A stretch of 64,000 nucleotides of DNA. Origin: an uncultured Aquimonas sp. Its GTDB lineage: Bacteria > Pseudomonadota > Gammaproteobacteria > Xanthomonadales > Xanthomonadaceae. The DNA lies in assembly GCF_937888285.1 (NCBI RefSeq), contig NZ_CALART010000030.1, positions 62,001-126,000 of the forward strand. The letters run 5' to 3'. The stretch's first letter is position 1. Every line of letters begins with the position of its first letter. Position numbers and translations under genes: made by a program. Below are positions 8,881 through 18,291 of the stretch, piece after piece. Under the pieces are notes generated by a model. The model saw nothing but the letters and a program-made list of their open reading frames with translations, was not told the DNA's origin and did no database searches.

Positions 8881-9429
8881 GTGCACATCGCAGGCGCCCC
8901 CCGGCGCGATCGGCTGAATCACCTGCTTGGCTACATCCTGCTCGGCGGCTGGATGCTGGCCATGGGCTGGGCCTTCTGGCTGATCGAGGGTCGCCCGGCG
9001 CATGCGCGCGCCCAGCTCGCGTCCGCCCCCCAGCGCGTGGAATCCATCGAATCCTGGGGCGCTTCCCGCGGCGCCGGCCGCAACCAGCGTCCGCTGCTGA
9101 TCCTGCTGCCCTCGTCCTGCGTCTGCGCAGGCGACGCGGTCCTGCGCGAGCGTCTGAAGGCGCTGGCGCACTCCACGGGACTGGCATCCCAAATCGCTGC
9201 CACCAGCGAAGCGCCCCACGACCTGCTGCCGCCCGGCACCGGCGCCGCCCTGTTCAACACCCAAGGCAGGCTGCTGTTCGCCGGACCGCTCGAATCCCCT
9301 CTCCACTGCAGCGACGGCCGCAGCCTGGTCGAACTGGTGCTTCCGCATGCGGCCGACGACCGACCGCCGCTGTGGGCGCCGGTGATCGACGAGCCCTGCG
9401 CCTGCGATGGCCGCTATCTCCCCACCTGA
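8881..9429 (+). CDS. Membrane-anchored hypothetical protein with thioredoxin-like features
   Basis: From a GTG at 8881 the 182-residue frame has one N-terminal membrane helix (LLGYILLGGWMLAMGWAFWLIEG) and a periplasmic-type domain. It has a Cys-X-Cys motif (SSCVCAGDAVLRERL) after a hydrophobic strand (PLLILLPS), and a later GRLLFAGPL strand. This arrangement resembles thioredoxin-fold domains of uncharacterised gammaproteobacterial families (possibly DUF6436). The family assignment is inference. It ends 16 bp before the MCP start, so the two may be co-transcribed. The start codon is uncertain. Confidence 0.6.
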   Translation: MHIAGAPRRDRLNHLLGYILLGGWMLAMGWAFWLIEGRPAHARAQLASAPQRVESIESWGASRGAGRNQRPLLILLPSSCVCAGDAVLRERLKALAHSTGLASQIAATSEAPHDLLPPGTGAALFNTQGRLLFAGPLESPLHCSDGRSLVELVLPHAADDRPPLWAPVIDEPCACDGRYLPT

Positions 9430-9445
9430 CACCCGACGGATCCCC

Positions 9446-11419
9446 ATGAGCGCTACGCCGCTGAACTATCTGGACGAACTGCGCCGCGATGCCGATCGCG
9501 TCATGCTGGCTCTGGTGGGGGTCATGACCCTGCTGTCGCTGGGTTTGGCCCTGGGCACCGGCACCTGGGGCAGCTTCCTGCTGATCGGCGTGCCGACCGC
9601 CGGCATCTGCGCCGCCCAGGTGCTGCTGAACAACGGCGCCCTGTCAACGCGCCTCACCATTGCCGCCGCCTTCATGGTGCTGTCGGGCCTCACCATCCAC
9701 CAGGCCCACGGCATGATCGAGATGCACTTCAGCATCTTCGTGCTGTTGGCCCTGCTGCTCTACTACCGCGACTGGATTCCGATCGTCTTCGCCGCGGCGG
9801 TGATCGCCGTGCACCATCTGGCCTTCGACTACATGCAGCGCCAGGGCCTGCCGGTGTGGGTGTTCGTGGCCGACACCGGCTTCATCATCGTCGTGATCCA
9901 CGCGCTTTTCGTGGTGGCGGAAACCCTCGTGCTGGTGATCATGGCGCGTTCGCTTCAACGCGAAGTGCAGATGGTCGGCGCCAACCCGGCGCGCCTGATC
10001 TCGGTGGCGCGTCGGCTGGCCGATGGCGAGCCCGCCGATCTCGACAGCCTGGGCAAGGTCCCCGATGGCAGCATCGCCGACGCGGTGATGCGCAGCGCCG
10101 CGGCGATCGAGACCTCGCTGGGCCAGGTCGACGAGGTCATGGGCGCGATCGCCCAAGGCGACTTCAGCGGCCGCGTCGATTCCGCCGGCAAGCGTGGTCG
10201 CTACCTGCATATCGCCGACTCGATCAATCGCTCCTGCCAGCAGCTTGACGACGTGCTGGGCGCGACAACGCGCGCGGCCGGCCAGCTGGCTGCCGGCGAT
10301 CTGGGCGCGCGGCTCGACATGGCCGCCGAGGGACGCTTCGAAGTCCTGCGCGACAGCATCAACACCCTGCGCCACAGCCTGCGCAACTTCATCCAGATGC
10401 AGGACGGCGCACTGGTCGCGGCCCGCGCCGGCGACACCGCCCACCGCATCGATGCCACTCGGATGCAAGGTTTCCAGAAGCAGCTGGCCGAGGGCATCAA
10501 CAGCCTTGTGCAGCTGTTCGGCGACGTGCTGGGCGATGCCGGGCGCATGATGCAGGGCCTGGCCCGCGGCGACCTGCGCGAACGCATGCGCGGCGAGTAC
10601 CAGGGCACCTATGCACGGCTCGCCAGCGACGCCAACAGCGCGGCGCAGGCCATGGCCGACACCATCAGAGGAATCAACGCCGCGAGCCAGACCATCCGCC
10701 AGGCCGCCGCCGAGATCGCCGCCGGCAACGCCGACCTGTCCTCGCGCACCGAACAGCAGGCCGCTGCTCTTGAGGAGACCGCGGCGAGCATGGAGGAGCT
10801 CACCTCCACCGTGCGCGGCAATGCCGAGAACGCGCGCTCGGCCAATCAGCTGGCGATCGGCGCCGGCGACGTCGCCGAGCGCGGCGGGCAGGCCGTACAT
10901 CAGGTCGTCGACACCATGGGCCAGATCAACGCGCAGTCGCGCAAGATCGAGGACATCATCGGCGTCATCGACGGCATCGCCTTCCAGACCAACATCCTCG
11001 CCCTGAACGCCGCGGTCGAGGCCGCCCGCGCCGGCGAGCAGGGCCGCGGCTTCGCGGTGGTGGCCTCGGAGGTGCGCTCGCTGGCCCAGCGCTCGGCGGC
11101 TGCGGCAAAAGAGATCAAGCAGCTCATTTCCGAAACCGTCGAGCGCGTTGGCAGCGGCAGCCAGCTGGTCGACTCGGCAGGTGCCACCATGGCCGAGATC
11201 CTGTCGGCGGTGAAGCGCGTCACCGACATCATGGGCGAGATCAGCGCGGCCTCGGCCGAGCAGACCTCGGGCATCGAACAGGTCAGCGCCACCGTCACCC
11301 ACATGGACGAGGCCACCCAGCAGAACGCGGCACTCGTCGAAGAAGCCACCGCCGCCGCGCGCACGCTCGAAGAGCAGGCGAACCAGCTGGCGGAAGCGGT
11401 CGCGCGCTTCAAGCTGTAG
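9446..11419 (+). CDS. Methyl-accepting chemotaxis protein with multi-pass membrane N-terminus
   Basis: A 657-residue chemoreceptor. The first ~180 residues are almost all hydrophobic helices (about six) with no sizeable periplasmic domain. They include a His-rich pattern (HQAHGMIEMHF, IAVHHLAFDY). HAMP-like linkers follow to about residue 400. The C-terminal signalling domain has the conserved hairpin tip (IDGIAFQTNILALNAAVEAA and GEQGRGFAVVASEVRSLAQRS). It would relay signals to CheA/CheW. With no periplasmic sensor, it may sense membrane or redox state, or small molecules through the membrane helices (inference). ATG 9446 is preferred to ATG 9407, which overlaps the upstream gene. Confidence 0.9.
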   Translation: MSATPLNYLDELRRDADRVMLALVGVMTLLSLGLALGTGTWGSFLLIGVPTAGICAAQVLLNNGALSTRLTIAAAFMVLSGLTIHQAHGMIEMHFSIFVLLALLLYYRDWIPIVFAAAVIAVHHLAFDYMQRQGLPVWVFVADTGFIIVVIHALFVVAETLVLVIMARSLQREVQMVGANPARLISVARRLADGEPADLDSLGKVPDGSIADAVMRSAAAIETSLGQVDEVMGAIAQGDFSGRVDSAGKRGRYLHIADSINRSCQQLDDVLGATTRAAGQLAAGDLGARLDMAAEGRFEVLRDSINTLRHSLRNFIQMQDGALVAARAGDTAHRIDATRMQGFQKQLAEGINSLVQLFGDVLGDAGRMMQGLARGDLRERMRGEYQGTYARLASDANSAAQAMADTIRGINAASQTIRQAAAEIAAGNADLSSRTEQQAAALEETAASMEELTSTVRGNAENARSANQLAIGAGDVAERGGQAVHQVVDTMGQINAQSRKIEDIIGVIDGIAFQTNILALNAAVEAARAGEQGRGFAVVASEVRSLAQRSAAAAKEIKQLISETVERVGSGSQLVDSAGATMAEILSAVKRVTDIMGEISAASAEQTSGIEQVSATVTHMDEATQQNAALVEEATAAARTLEEQANQLAEAVARFKL

Positions 11420-11544
11420 GCAGCGCCCGCTCCCGCTGCAGGCGCTGACGCAGTCGCGCTGGCTTCGGGATCAGCGTCATCGTGTGCCAGTGTTGGGCGC
11501 CCGCAGCGCCTCGGATGGGCAGCGCAGGGCCACCGAGCGCCGCG

Positions 11545-11605
11545 GTGCGCGACGCGCGCACCCTACCCACAGACGACTGCCCCGTAGGGTGCGCGTGTCG
11601 CGCAC
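11545..11605. repeat. Long inverted repeat between convergent genes
   Basis: Arms 11545-11566 and 11584-11605 are 22 nt each and complementary except for one position, around a 17-nt centre. The arm ends in CCCTAC/GTAGGG. The site lies between the converging MCP and 2OG-oxygenase genes and could be a bidirectional terminator and/or a dispersed REP-like element. The remainder of 11420-11709 shows no gene. Confidence 0.7.
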
Positions 11606-11709
11606 CGGACAGAGCTGGGGACGCCGCGCCACAGCCCGAGCCCAAGCCACTCGACACGACATCGCCCGCACGATGCCGCGAGGACCCCGGAATCACCGCG
11701 GCAGGCGGC

Positions 11710-12651
11710 TCAGCGCTTCAAACGCACCCACGCCCTCCGCAGCAGGCCGATCGCCCGCCCCAGACGCGAGCGCGCGAGCAAGGCCCGCGCCTGGTCCAGC
11801 TCGGTGGTGATGCGGCCAACATCGCGATACAGGCGCTGGATGTGCTGATCGCGCCGGGTGATCAGCACGCGCAGTTCCTGCGCGTCAGCCTCGCTCAGCG
11901 TGTGTCCGGCGGCGAAGCGCTCGGGCAGGGGGCGGTCGACATAGATCGTCGAATGCGAATCGGCCAACTCCTCGGCGGGCCGCTCCTGGGTGTAGAAGTA
12001 CAGGGCGATCGAGCGCCGCGACAGACTTCGGCGGGCCTCGGGCAGGTCGATGCGCTCGAAGCCGTGCCAGCTGATCTCGTTGGTCTCGAAGATCACGCAG
12101 CGGTTGTCCATCGGAGCGATCCGCACGATCTCGTCGTCAGCCGCGCGCGGATCGCGATGCAGGTCGAGGCAGCCGCCCCAGGCCTCGTCCCATTCCGGGT
12201 TCAGATACACGATCAGGTTCAGCCGCCGATGCCAGCCGGTGATCGGATGCCGGTTGAAATCGACGTGGGCATCGAGGTCCTGGCCGTGGCGGTTCTCATG
12301 GGTACCGCCGCCGAAGTACCAGGGGTCGTAGAGCAGATCGGGAATGCCGGTCAGCGTGGACACCAGGTCCAGGAAGGACTTGGATTGGATCAGGTCATCG
12401 AGCGCGGCATAGGCCGGGCCGATCGCGCGGATGCGCTCCACCACCGCCTTGTTGCCGATCTCGCCCTGCTCGTTCCTGGCAAAGCGCGGATCGAAATCCG
12501 GGAACTCTGCGCGCAGGCGCTCTAAGTAGTCGGGCCGGAAGAAGCCCTCGACCTGCAGGTGGCGGAAGGGTTGGGCGCTCTGGAAGCCGTCGCCCAGCGC
12601 GGCGGCACGGCTGAGCACGTCGACGCTGACAAGATCCTGGATCGAAGACAT
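11710..12651 (-). CDS. 2OG-Fe(II) oxygenase with C-terminal helical tail
   Basis: A 313-residue protein with the double-stranded beta-helix oxygenase signature. The iron-binding triad is H129-X-D131 (DAHVDFNRHP) and H196 (NEISWHGFERI), with an Arg for 2-oxoglutarate near residue 213 (SRRSIALYF). The final ~75 residues form a charged coiled-coil-like tail (AQELRVLITRRDQHIQRLYRD) ending basic. Similar proteins hydroxylate amino acids or glycan/peptide substrates, often in polysaccharide contexts; the substrate here is unknown. The frame is open upstream to 12951, but that part overlaps the neighbouring gene and has non-protein-like composition, so ATG 12651 is used. Confidence 0.82.
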   Translation of the reverse strand: MSSIQDLVSVDVLSRAAALGDGFQSAQPFRHLQVEGFFRPDYLERLRAEFPDFDPRFARNEQGEIGNKAVVERIRAIGPAYAALDDLIQSKSFLDLVSTLTGIPDLLYDPWYFGGGTHENRHGQDLDAHVDFNRHPITGWHRRLNLIVYLNPEWDEAWGGCLDLHRDPRAADDEIVRIAPMDNRCVIFETNEISWHGFERIDLPEARRSLSRRSIALYFYTQERPAEELADSHSTIYVDRPLPERFAAGHTLSEADAQELRVLITRRDQHIQRLYRDVGRITTELDQARALLARSRLGRAIGLLRRAWVRLKR

Positions 12652-12758
12652 GGGGAAATCCGGTCGGTGCGGGGCCGGCTCGCAGTGACAGCGACCCGGC
12701 GAAGGCTGCGAACGATAGCAGGGCGGACGCGGCGTGCAGCCCGCGCAAGGACTCGCGC

Positions 12759-15700
12759 TCAGGCCTGGCGCAGGCAGTCGCGTCCGGCGCTCTTGGCTGC
12801 ATAGAGCGCGCCATCCGCCAGTGCAAGGCTGGCATCGACCCCACCGCTGGGGGCCGCGAAGGCCAGCCCGGCGCTGGCGCGATACTCGATGATCTGGCCG
12901 CCGACCTGCACGCGACGCTCGCGAACCCGCGCCAGCAAACGCTCGGCCCACTGCCAGGCGAACTCCGGCGGATGCGCCGGCAGCAGGCAGAGGAACTCCT
13001 CGCCGCCCCAGCGACCGACAGCGCCCCGTTCGGGCACTTCCGACAGCAGCAGTTCGGCGAAATCACGCAGTACGGCGTCACCGGCGCGATGGCCCAGGCT
13101 GTCGTTGATGCGCTTGAAGTGGTCGAGGTCGATCATCAGCAGCGCCGGCCGCTCGCCCGTCTCGCGGGCGAAGTCCGCCTGCAGGCGCTCGATCAGGCTG
13201 CGGCGATTGCTGAGCCCGGTCAGCGGATCCTGCAGCGAGAGGTTCTTGAAGCGCTGGTTGGCCTCGCCCAGGGCCAGGGCGGTGGCTTCCAGCGCCTCCT
13301 TCTGCCGGCGCAACTCACGAGTGCGCTCGCTGACCAGGCGTTCAAGCCGCGAGCGCTGGCGGGTCAGGCTGCGCACCCGCCACAGGTACAGGGCCAGCAG
13401 GACCAGCAGCACTGCCACCACGGCAGCGCCGCGAAACAGCCAGGATTCGGTCCACGGCGGCACGACTTCGAAGGAGACCAGCGCCGCCTCGGCCCGCTGC
13501 CCCTGGTTGTCGACCTCGAGCTGCAGCGTGCTGGTACCGGCCGGCACGTGGTCGAGGATCAGGGAGCGCCGCGTGCCGAGGTCGATGAAGGCCTGGTCCT
13601 CGCGCAGCCGATAGCGGAAGCGAACGCTCTCGGGCTGGTTGAAGACGAGCCCGGTGAAGTCGAGGATCAGTGGACCATGGTCATGCGGCAGGCGCAGCGT
13701 GCCCGGAGCGGTGCCCGAAGGCGCCAGCGAGGGCACGGCTTCGCCGTCGACGCGCAGGTCGGACAGCCGGGGCCGCGGCAGCTCCAGCGCATCCGGCAGG
13801 GCGGCAGGGTCGAACGCTGTAAGACCGTCGATCCCGCCAAAGTACAGCCAGCCGTTGCGGCCAAGCGCCTCGGCCTGGGTCGCGAACTCGTCAGCGGCAA
13901 TGCCCTGTGCGCGGGTGAACAGGCGCAGGCCACCGCCGCGCGGCTCGTAGCGCAGCAGCCCGCGATTGCTGGTGATCCACAGCATGCCGCTGCGATCGCT
14001 GACGAGACCCAGCGCGGGGCCATAGGGCAAGCCCTCGGCACGCCCCAGCGCCCGAAGCTGCAGCTGCTCCGGCGCATCCGGATTGCCGACCCGGACCACG
14101 CCACCATTGGTGGCCAGCCAGAGGCTGCCGTCGGTATGCCGATGGATGTCCCAGACGATGGGCGCCGGCAGGCCGTGCTCGACGCCGTAGCGGGCGATTG
14201 TCGCGCCGTCCGCATCGAGGATCGCGAGCCCGGCCCAGCTGCCCACCCACACGCGCTGCTGCGGGTCGATGTACAGCGACTGAATGTTCTCCATCTGGCG
14301 CCGCCGCCACAGCGGGAACTCCGGCGTCGCCAGCGAGATCCCCGCGCGCTCGCTGCCGCCGGACTCGATCCGACTCAAGCCCGAGGAGGAACCCACCCAG
14401 ATCCGACCGCGGGCATCCTCGGCCAGCACGCGCACGCCCGCCATCGCGACCTCGACGCCGATCGGCTGCTCGCGCTGCCAGGGTTCGAACTCGCCAGTGC
14501 GCAGGAAGAGGCCGTCGTCGGTGCCCGCCCACAGGCGGCCGTCGCGGCCTTCCAGCAGGGCCCAGACCAGACGTGAGGTCATCGGCAGCACATCTTCGGC
14601 ACTACCGAAGGGCTCGCTTTCGAAACGCCAGGGCTCGCCGAGCCGGCGCTCGCCGCGCACGCGCTGCACGCCGCCGCCGAAGGTGCCCAGCCAGAGGTCG
14701 CCGTTGCGGGCCTCGAGGATCGCGCGCACGCGATGATGATTGAGCGCGGCCGGCCCTTCATCGCGGTAGCCTTCGACGTGGAAGGCGCGGTCCTGCGGCG
14801 TGAAGCGCACCAGCCCCTCACCCCAGTAGCCCGCGAACACGCCACCCTGCTCATCGGACAGCAGCGACTGCACGAGGAAGCCACGACCCGCGAGGCGCGC
14901 GGCGCGGCGGTGGTTCATCACCCGCAGGCAGTCACAGCCCGGATCGAACCAGGCCAGGCCCTGGTCAGTGCCAACGAACACCGAGCCGTCGGGCCCCGCG
15001 GCCAGCGAGAGGATGCGGCGCGAGCGCAGGCCCACCGACTGCGGCTGGCCGGGCAGGAAGTGCCGCGTCTCGCCGGTATCCAGCCGCAGCCGGAACAGGC
15101 CCTGGTCCCAGGCGCCGATCCACAGAACGCCGGCCGGATGCTCCAGGAACGCATCGGTGTTGAAGGGTGCGGTCGATCCCTGCACCGGAAAGGGCAGCAG
15201 CTCGCCATTGCTGTCGACGCGGAACATGCCGTCACCGCTGCCGACCCAGACACCGCTGCTGCTCGCATGCAGCTCCCAGAACTCGCGGCCAGCGTGCTCC
15301 GGCTGCTGTGCCAGGCGTTCCACCTTGAAATCGGCCTGCATGGGATCACCGTCCCAGGCGAGTCGCTCCAGACCACCTCGCGAGGCCAGCAGCAGTCGCC
15401 CCGGCCCGGTCACCTCGACCGAGGTCAGGTGCTCCGCCTGCAGTCCATCGTCGACGCCCAGGTGGCGAAAGCGCCCGTCGCGCCGATCGAAGACGATCAG
15501 GCCGCCGCCATTGGTGGCGAGGAACAGATAGGGGTCCTGCAGGGCGAGGTCCGAGATGTAGTTCGCGGCCGCGCCCACTCCCAGCGACTCGGACGGCCGG
15601 TACACCCGGAACTCGTAGCCATCGAAGCGGTTGAGCCCATCCTCGGTCGCCAGCCAGACGAAGCCTTCGGCGTCCTGGACCATCGACAGCACCGAGTTCT

Positions 15701-15836
15701 GCGACAGGCCGTTGGCCACCGAGTACTCGGTGGCGGCGCGTGCGGGGAACGGAAACAGCAAAGCGAGGGCTAGCAAGGCGAGGGCTCGCCCTCGCCTGAC
15801 GCACCGCTCTATGGGCCACGGTTCAGAGTGGAACAT
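12759..15836 (-). CDS. Two-component-type propeller / Y_Y_Y / diguanylate cyclase sensor (GGEEF, no I-site)
   Basis: About 1,025 residues. An N-terminal signal peptide precedes roughly 14 seven-bladed-propeller repeats (units like EGFVWLATEDGLNRFDG, GDLWLGTFGGGVQ, GRIWVGSSSGLSRI) to about residue 640. A Y_Y_Y domain (PESVRFRYRLRED), one membrane helix (AAVVAVLLVLLALYLW), a coiled coil and a GGDEF domain follow. The cyclase motif is GGEEF (VGRWGGEEFLCLLP), expected to be active. The RxxD inhibitory I-site is absent: the preceding residues are PERG. The protein probably senses a periplasmic ligand and makes cyclic di-GMP. The start is ATG 15836 or GTG 15845. Confidence 0.9.
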   Translation of the reverse strand: MFHSEPWPIERCVRRGRALALLALALLFPFPARAATEYSVANGLSQNSVLSMVQDAEGFVWLATEDGLNRFDGYEFRVYRPSESLGVGAAANYISDLALQDPYLFLATNGGGLIVFDRRDGRFRHLGVDDGLQAEHLTSVEVTGPGRLLLASRGGLERLAWDGDPMQADFKVERLAQQPEHAGREFWELHASSSGVWVGSGDGMFRVDSNGELLPFPVQGSTAPFNTDAFLEHPAGVLWIGAWDQGLFRLRLDTGETRHFLPGQPQSVGLRSRRILSLAAGPDGSVFVGTDQGLAWFDPGCDCLRVMNHRRAARLAGRGFLVQSLLSDEQGGVFAGYWGEGLVRFTPQDRAFHVEGYRDEGPAALNHHRVRAILEARNGDLWLGTFGGGVQRVRGERRLGEPWRFESEPFGSAEDVLPMTSRLVWALLEGRDGRLWAGTDDGLFLRTGEFEPWQREQPIGVEVAMAGVRVLAEDARGRIWVGSSSGLSRIESGGSERAGISLATPEFPLWRRRQMENIQSLYIDPQQRVWVGSWAGLAILDADGATIARYGVEHGLPAPIVWDIHRHTDGSLWLATNGGVVRVGNPDAPEQLQLRALGRAEGLPYGPALGLVSDRSGMLWITSNRGLLRYEPRGGGLRLFTRAQGIAADEFATQAEALGRNGWLYFGGIDGLTAFDPAALPDALELPRPRLSDLRVDGEAVPSLAPSGTAPGTLRLPHDHGPLILDFTGLVFNQPESVRFRYRLREDQAFIDLGTRRSLILDHVPAGTSTLQLEVDNQGQRAEAALVSFEVVPPWTESWLFRGAAVVAVLLVLLALYLWRVRSLTRQRSRLERLVSERTRELRRQKEALEATALALGEANQRFKNLSLQDPLTGLSNRRSLIERLQADFARETGERPALLMIDLDHFKRINDSLGHRAGDAVLRDFAELLLSEVPERGAVGRWGGEEFLCLLPAHPPEFAWQWAERLLARVRERRVQVGGQIIEYRASAGLAFAAPSGGVDASLALADGALYAAKSAGRDCLRQA

Positions 15837-15914
15837 GAAGGTCACAACTGGAGGCGATCACAGCAGGATGCAGGATTCGGACCGCTATCCGAACAATTGC
15901 TGGGGCGCGTTGAG

Positions 15915-16487
15915 TCATCGGCACCACTGCATCTCACACGGAACCCCGTCGTAATCCCCGTCCATCTCGACGCCCGGACAGTTCCGCAGGAAGTACTCGG
16001 CCTCTGCACAGGATCGCATCTGGGGGCAACGGGTGCGCCCGTCACACTGGAAACTCTCCACTTCACGCACCGCGGCTGGGGCCGCAATGTGAGCTGGCGG
16101 CTTGATCAAGCGCGCCACCGGCTCAGCGAGCTGCTCACTGTGCCAGCCCTCGCCACTCAACAGGAATGCGAAGCCGGCGAGTGCCGCGATAACGATCAAA
16201 CCCCGCAGCCACGCGGGAGCTGCGTGCTCCCGTGCCTGCATTGGCAAATGCCGCCCGGGGGCTTCAACAGGATTCACATCACCTGGGCGTAACACATCGA
16301 TGGCCTGCTTTCGGCCCGCGGTATCCGAACCTAGCTCGTACGACACGACGAGACCCGCGTATGGACGAATCTCGGAGGCCCGAAAGCTCGACAAACGAAC
16401 GAAAACGCGCTCGTTCGACCCCGCAGGTTCGATGAAGCCAAAGCCTCGCGCTTCCCTCCACTCGATCAGTACGCCGTGTCGTCGCAT
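15915..16487 (-). CDS. Cold-shock domain / membrane helix / excalibur domain fusion
   Basis: A 190-residue protein in three parts. Residues 1-65 are a cold-shock-type nucleic-acid-binding domain (GFGFIEPAG and VFVRLSSF replacing the usual RNP1/RNP2-like motifs). Residues ~92-112 are a membrane helix (LRGLIVIAALAGFAFLL). The last ~40 residues are a cysteine-containing excalibur calcium-binding module (CAEAEYFLRNCPGVEMDGDYDGVPCE, read in two blocks). The topology would put the cold-shock domain in the cytoplasm and the calcium module in the periplasm. An AGGCGAG sequence precedes the ATG. The function is unknown. Confidence 0.82.
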   Translation of the reverse strand: MRRHGVLIEWREARGFGFIEPAGSNERVFVRLSSFRASEIRPYAGLVVSYELGSDTAGRKQAIDVLRPGDVNPVEAPGRHLPMQAREHAAPAWLRGLIVIAALAGFAFLLSGEGWHSEQLAEPVARLIKPPAHIAAPAAVREVESFQCDGRTRCPQMRSCAEAEYFLRNCPGVEMDGDYDGVPCEMQWCR

Positions 16488-16553
16488 GGCTCTCGCCTGA
16501 GTTGGAGGGCACGCTTGAGGTCGAAGGCAAGCTAGGTCGGCAGCGGCCGAGAC

Positions 16554-18239
16554 TCACTCCAGCGTGAACCACTGCACCTCGACGCGGCGATTGAGCTCGC
16601 TGTCGGGGCCGGCTGGCTCTTCCCAGCCGCGGCCGACCAGCTCAAGCCGATTGGCGTCAATGTTCGGGTACTTGGCCAGCAGCGCGTCGCGCACCGACTC
16701 GGCGCGCTGGCGCGACAGCTCCATGGCTTTCAGCGCCATGCTGCGCACCAGCGCCTGCCCGCCCTGCTGCTCGAACTCACCGACGCGCGCATTGTCGACG
16801 TGGCCACGCAGCACCACGATCGAGCCGGGGCTGACCTGCAGGAAGCCGCGGATGATCTCCAGGTACTCCTGGTTCTCCTTCGAGTTGGCGTCGAGCTCGG
16901 CCGAGTTCGGCTGGTAGAAGAAGCGGATGTCGCGGCTGAGCAGTGCGTCGCCTTCGAGGTTCACCGCGCCCTGGGTGCGGATCGGCGCGATCGCCACCGT
17001 CTGCGCGGCGAACTCAGGCTTCACCTGCAGCGCCTTCAGCGCGGCCAGGTCGATGTAGCGCGCGGGGTCGGCCGGGTTGCGGATGATCCCGCCATAGGCC
17101 AGCAGCGCGCTCTGGAAAATGCCCTGGTAGCTGCCGGCCGCATCGATGGTGCCCTCGAAGAAGGCGAGGTTCTCCGGCAGGTTGGAGAAGTGCACCTTGG
17201 CCAGCTCGGCGCGGGTCTCTTCCACGCTCCAGCCGAAGGCGCGGCCGACCGTGCCCAGCTGGCTCTCGGGGGATTCACGCAGCTGGCGATTGCCCTCCAG
17301 CAGACCGTGCACCAGGGCCTGCACCTTGTCGGCGTTGGCGCGGGCGAACTCGCCGTTGACCAGCAGCAGGTCGGCGATCACCAGCAGGTTGCGGTTCGAG
17401 ACCAGCATCTTGGCGCGGCCACCGCTGCCGGCAATGGTGGCGTCGGTGCTCGGCGACCAGCCGATGCAGCCATTCAGACGCGGACGCGAGGCCTGCAGTT
17501 GCTCGGCATAGGCCTCGCAGGCGACAGTGGCGTCATCGTAGAACACCAGGTTGATGGCATCGGCGCGCGGCGCGGCGTCGAGATCGCGCAGCACATTCAC
17601 CGCCGCGCCCGACTCGGACGCGAGGTAGCGCAGGAAGAACTCGCTCTCGTTGAACTGGGTGCCGGCCAGTACCTTGCCGCGCAGCGCATTGACGCCGGTG
17701 ACGCCGCTGTCGACCACGATCATGTTGGCGCCGCGCGAGAACGCCATCTGCGCCGGCACCACGATGTCGAACTGGCGGCCGAGCACAGCCAGCACGTCGG
17801 CCGTGGTCACGCTGGCCGCGACCTTGCCGTTGTTGAGCTTGGACCAGCTCTCCTCCTCGCTCAGCGTGATGCGCAGCTGGAAGCCGTATTCGCGGGCGAA
17901 GAAAGAGTCCGGGTTCGGCTGCAAGCCGCCGTTGGCGACGATCAGGCCCGCGTAGCCGGCGTACTCGCTCAGATCGACATCGAGGATGCCGTCCTTCATC
18001 TGGTAGGGCGCGGAACGGTCAAGCACGGGCGGCGCGGTCAGCGGCTCGATCGGATCGACGCTGGCGGCCTCCGAGGTTTCAGAACGCGATCCGCGGTCGG
18101 CACTGGTGGCATCGCCGGGCGCGTCCTTGCCCATGTCCTGCATCACCAGCCAGCCGCCCAGTGCGAGCAGGCCGAGCACCAGCAGCACGGAGATCAACTT
18201 GCCGGCGGCATTGCCGGATTGCAGCTTCAGTCGGTTCAT
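16554..18239 (-). CDS. Substrate-binding-protein / OmpA peptidoglycan-binding fusion (last gene of pspA unit)
   Basis: A 561-residue protein. An N-terminal membrane anchor (LISVLLVLGLLALGGWLVM) is followed by a NMT1/phosphate-binding-like periplasmic binding domain (~residues 80-400; GLIVANGGLQPNPDSF, VTTADVLAVL, VNALRGKVLAGTQF). A C-terminal OmpA-like domain (~430-561) carries GHVDNARVGEF and LNRRVEVQWF. It could bind a small ligand and peptidoglycan at once. No ABC permease or ATPase is nearby, so transport is unlikely; sensing or scaffolding is more plausible (inference). It lies 52 bp after the coiled-coil gene. Frame sequence upstream of 18239 to 18482 overlaps that gene and was rejected. 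Confidence 0.85.
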   Translation of the reverse strand: MNRLKLQSGNAAGKLISVLLVLGLLALGGWLVMQDMGKDAPGDATSADRGSRSETSEAASVDPIEPLTAPPVLDRSAPYQMKDGILDVDLSEYAGYAGLIVANGGLQPNPDSFFAREYGFQLRITLSEEESWSKLNNGKVAASVTTADVLAVLGRQFDIVVPAQMAFSRGANMIVVDSGVTGVNALRGKVLAGTQFNESEFFLRYLASESGAAVNVLRDLDAAPRADAINLVFYDDATVACEAYAEQLQASRPRLNGCIGWSPSTDATIAGSGGRAKMLVSNRNLLVIADLLLVNGEFARANADKVQALVHGLLEGNRQLRESPESQLGTVGRAFGWSVEETRAELAKVHFSNLPENLAFFEGTIDAAGSYQGIFQSALLAYGGIIRNPADPARYIDLAALKALQVKPEFAAQTVAIAPIRTQGAVNLEGDALLSRDIRFFYQPNSAELDANSKENQEYLEIIRGFLQVSPGSIVVLRGHVDNARVGEFEQQGGQALVRSMALKAMELSRQRAESVRDALLAKYPNIDANRLELVGRGWEEPAGPDSELNRRVEVQWFTLE

Positions 18240-18291
18240 GCGGGCACTCCTTGAGCGCGGGTGGCGATGCAGATTGAACAGGGGTTCGAAG

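Noticed and set aside
9644..11302. 552-codon minus-strand frame over the MCP gene
   Set aside because: Mirror frame of the chemoreceptor; His/Gly/Asp-rich without domains.
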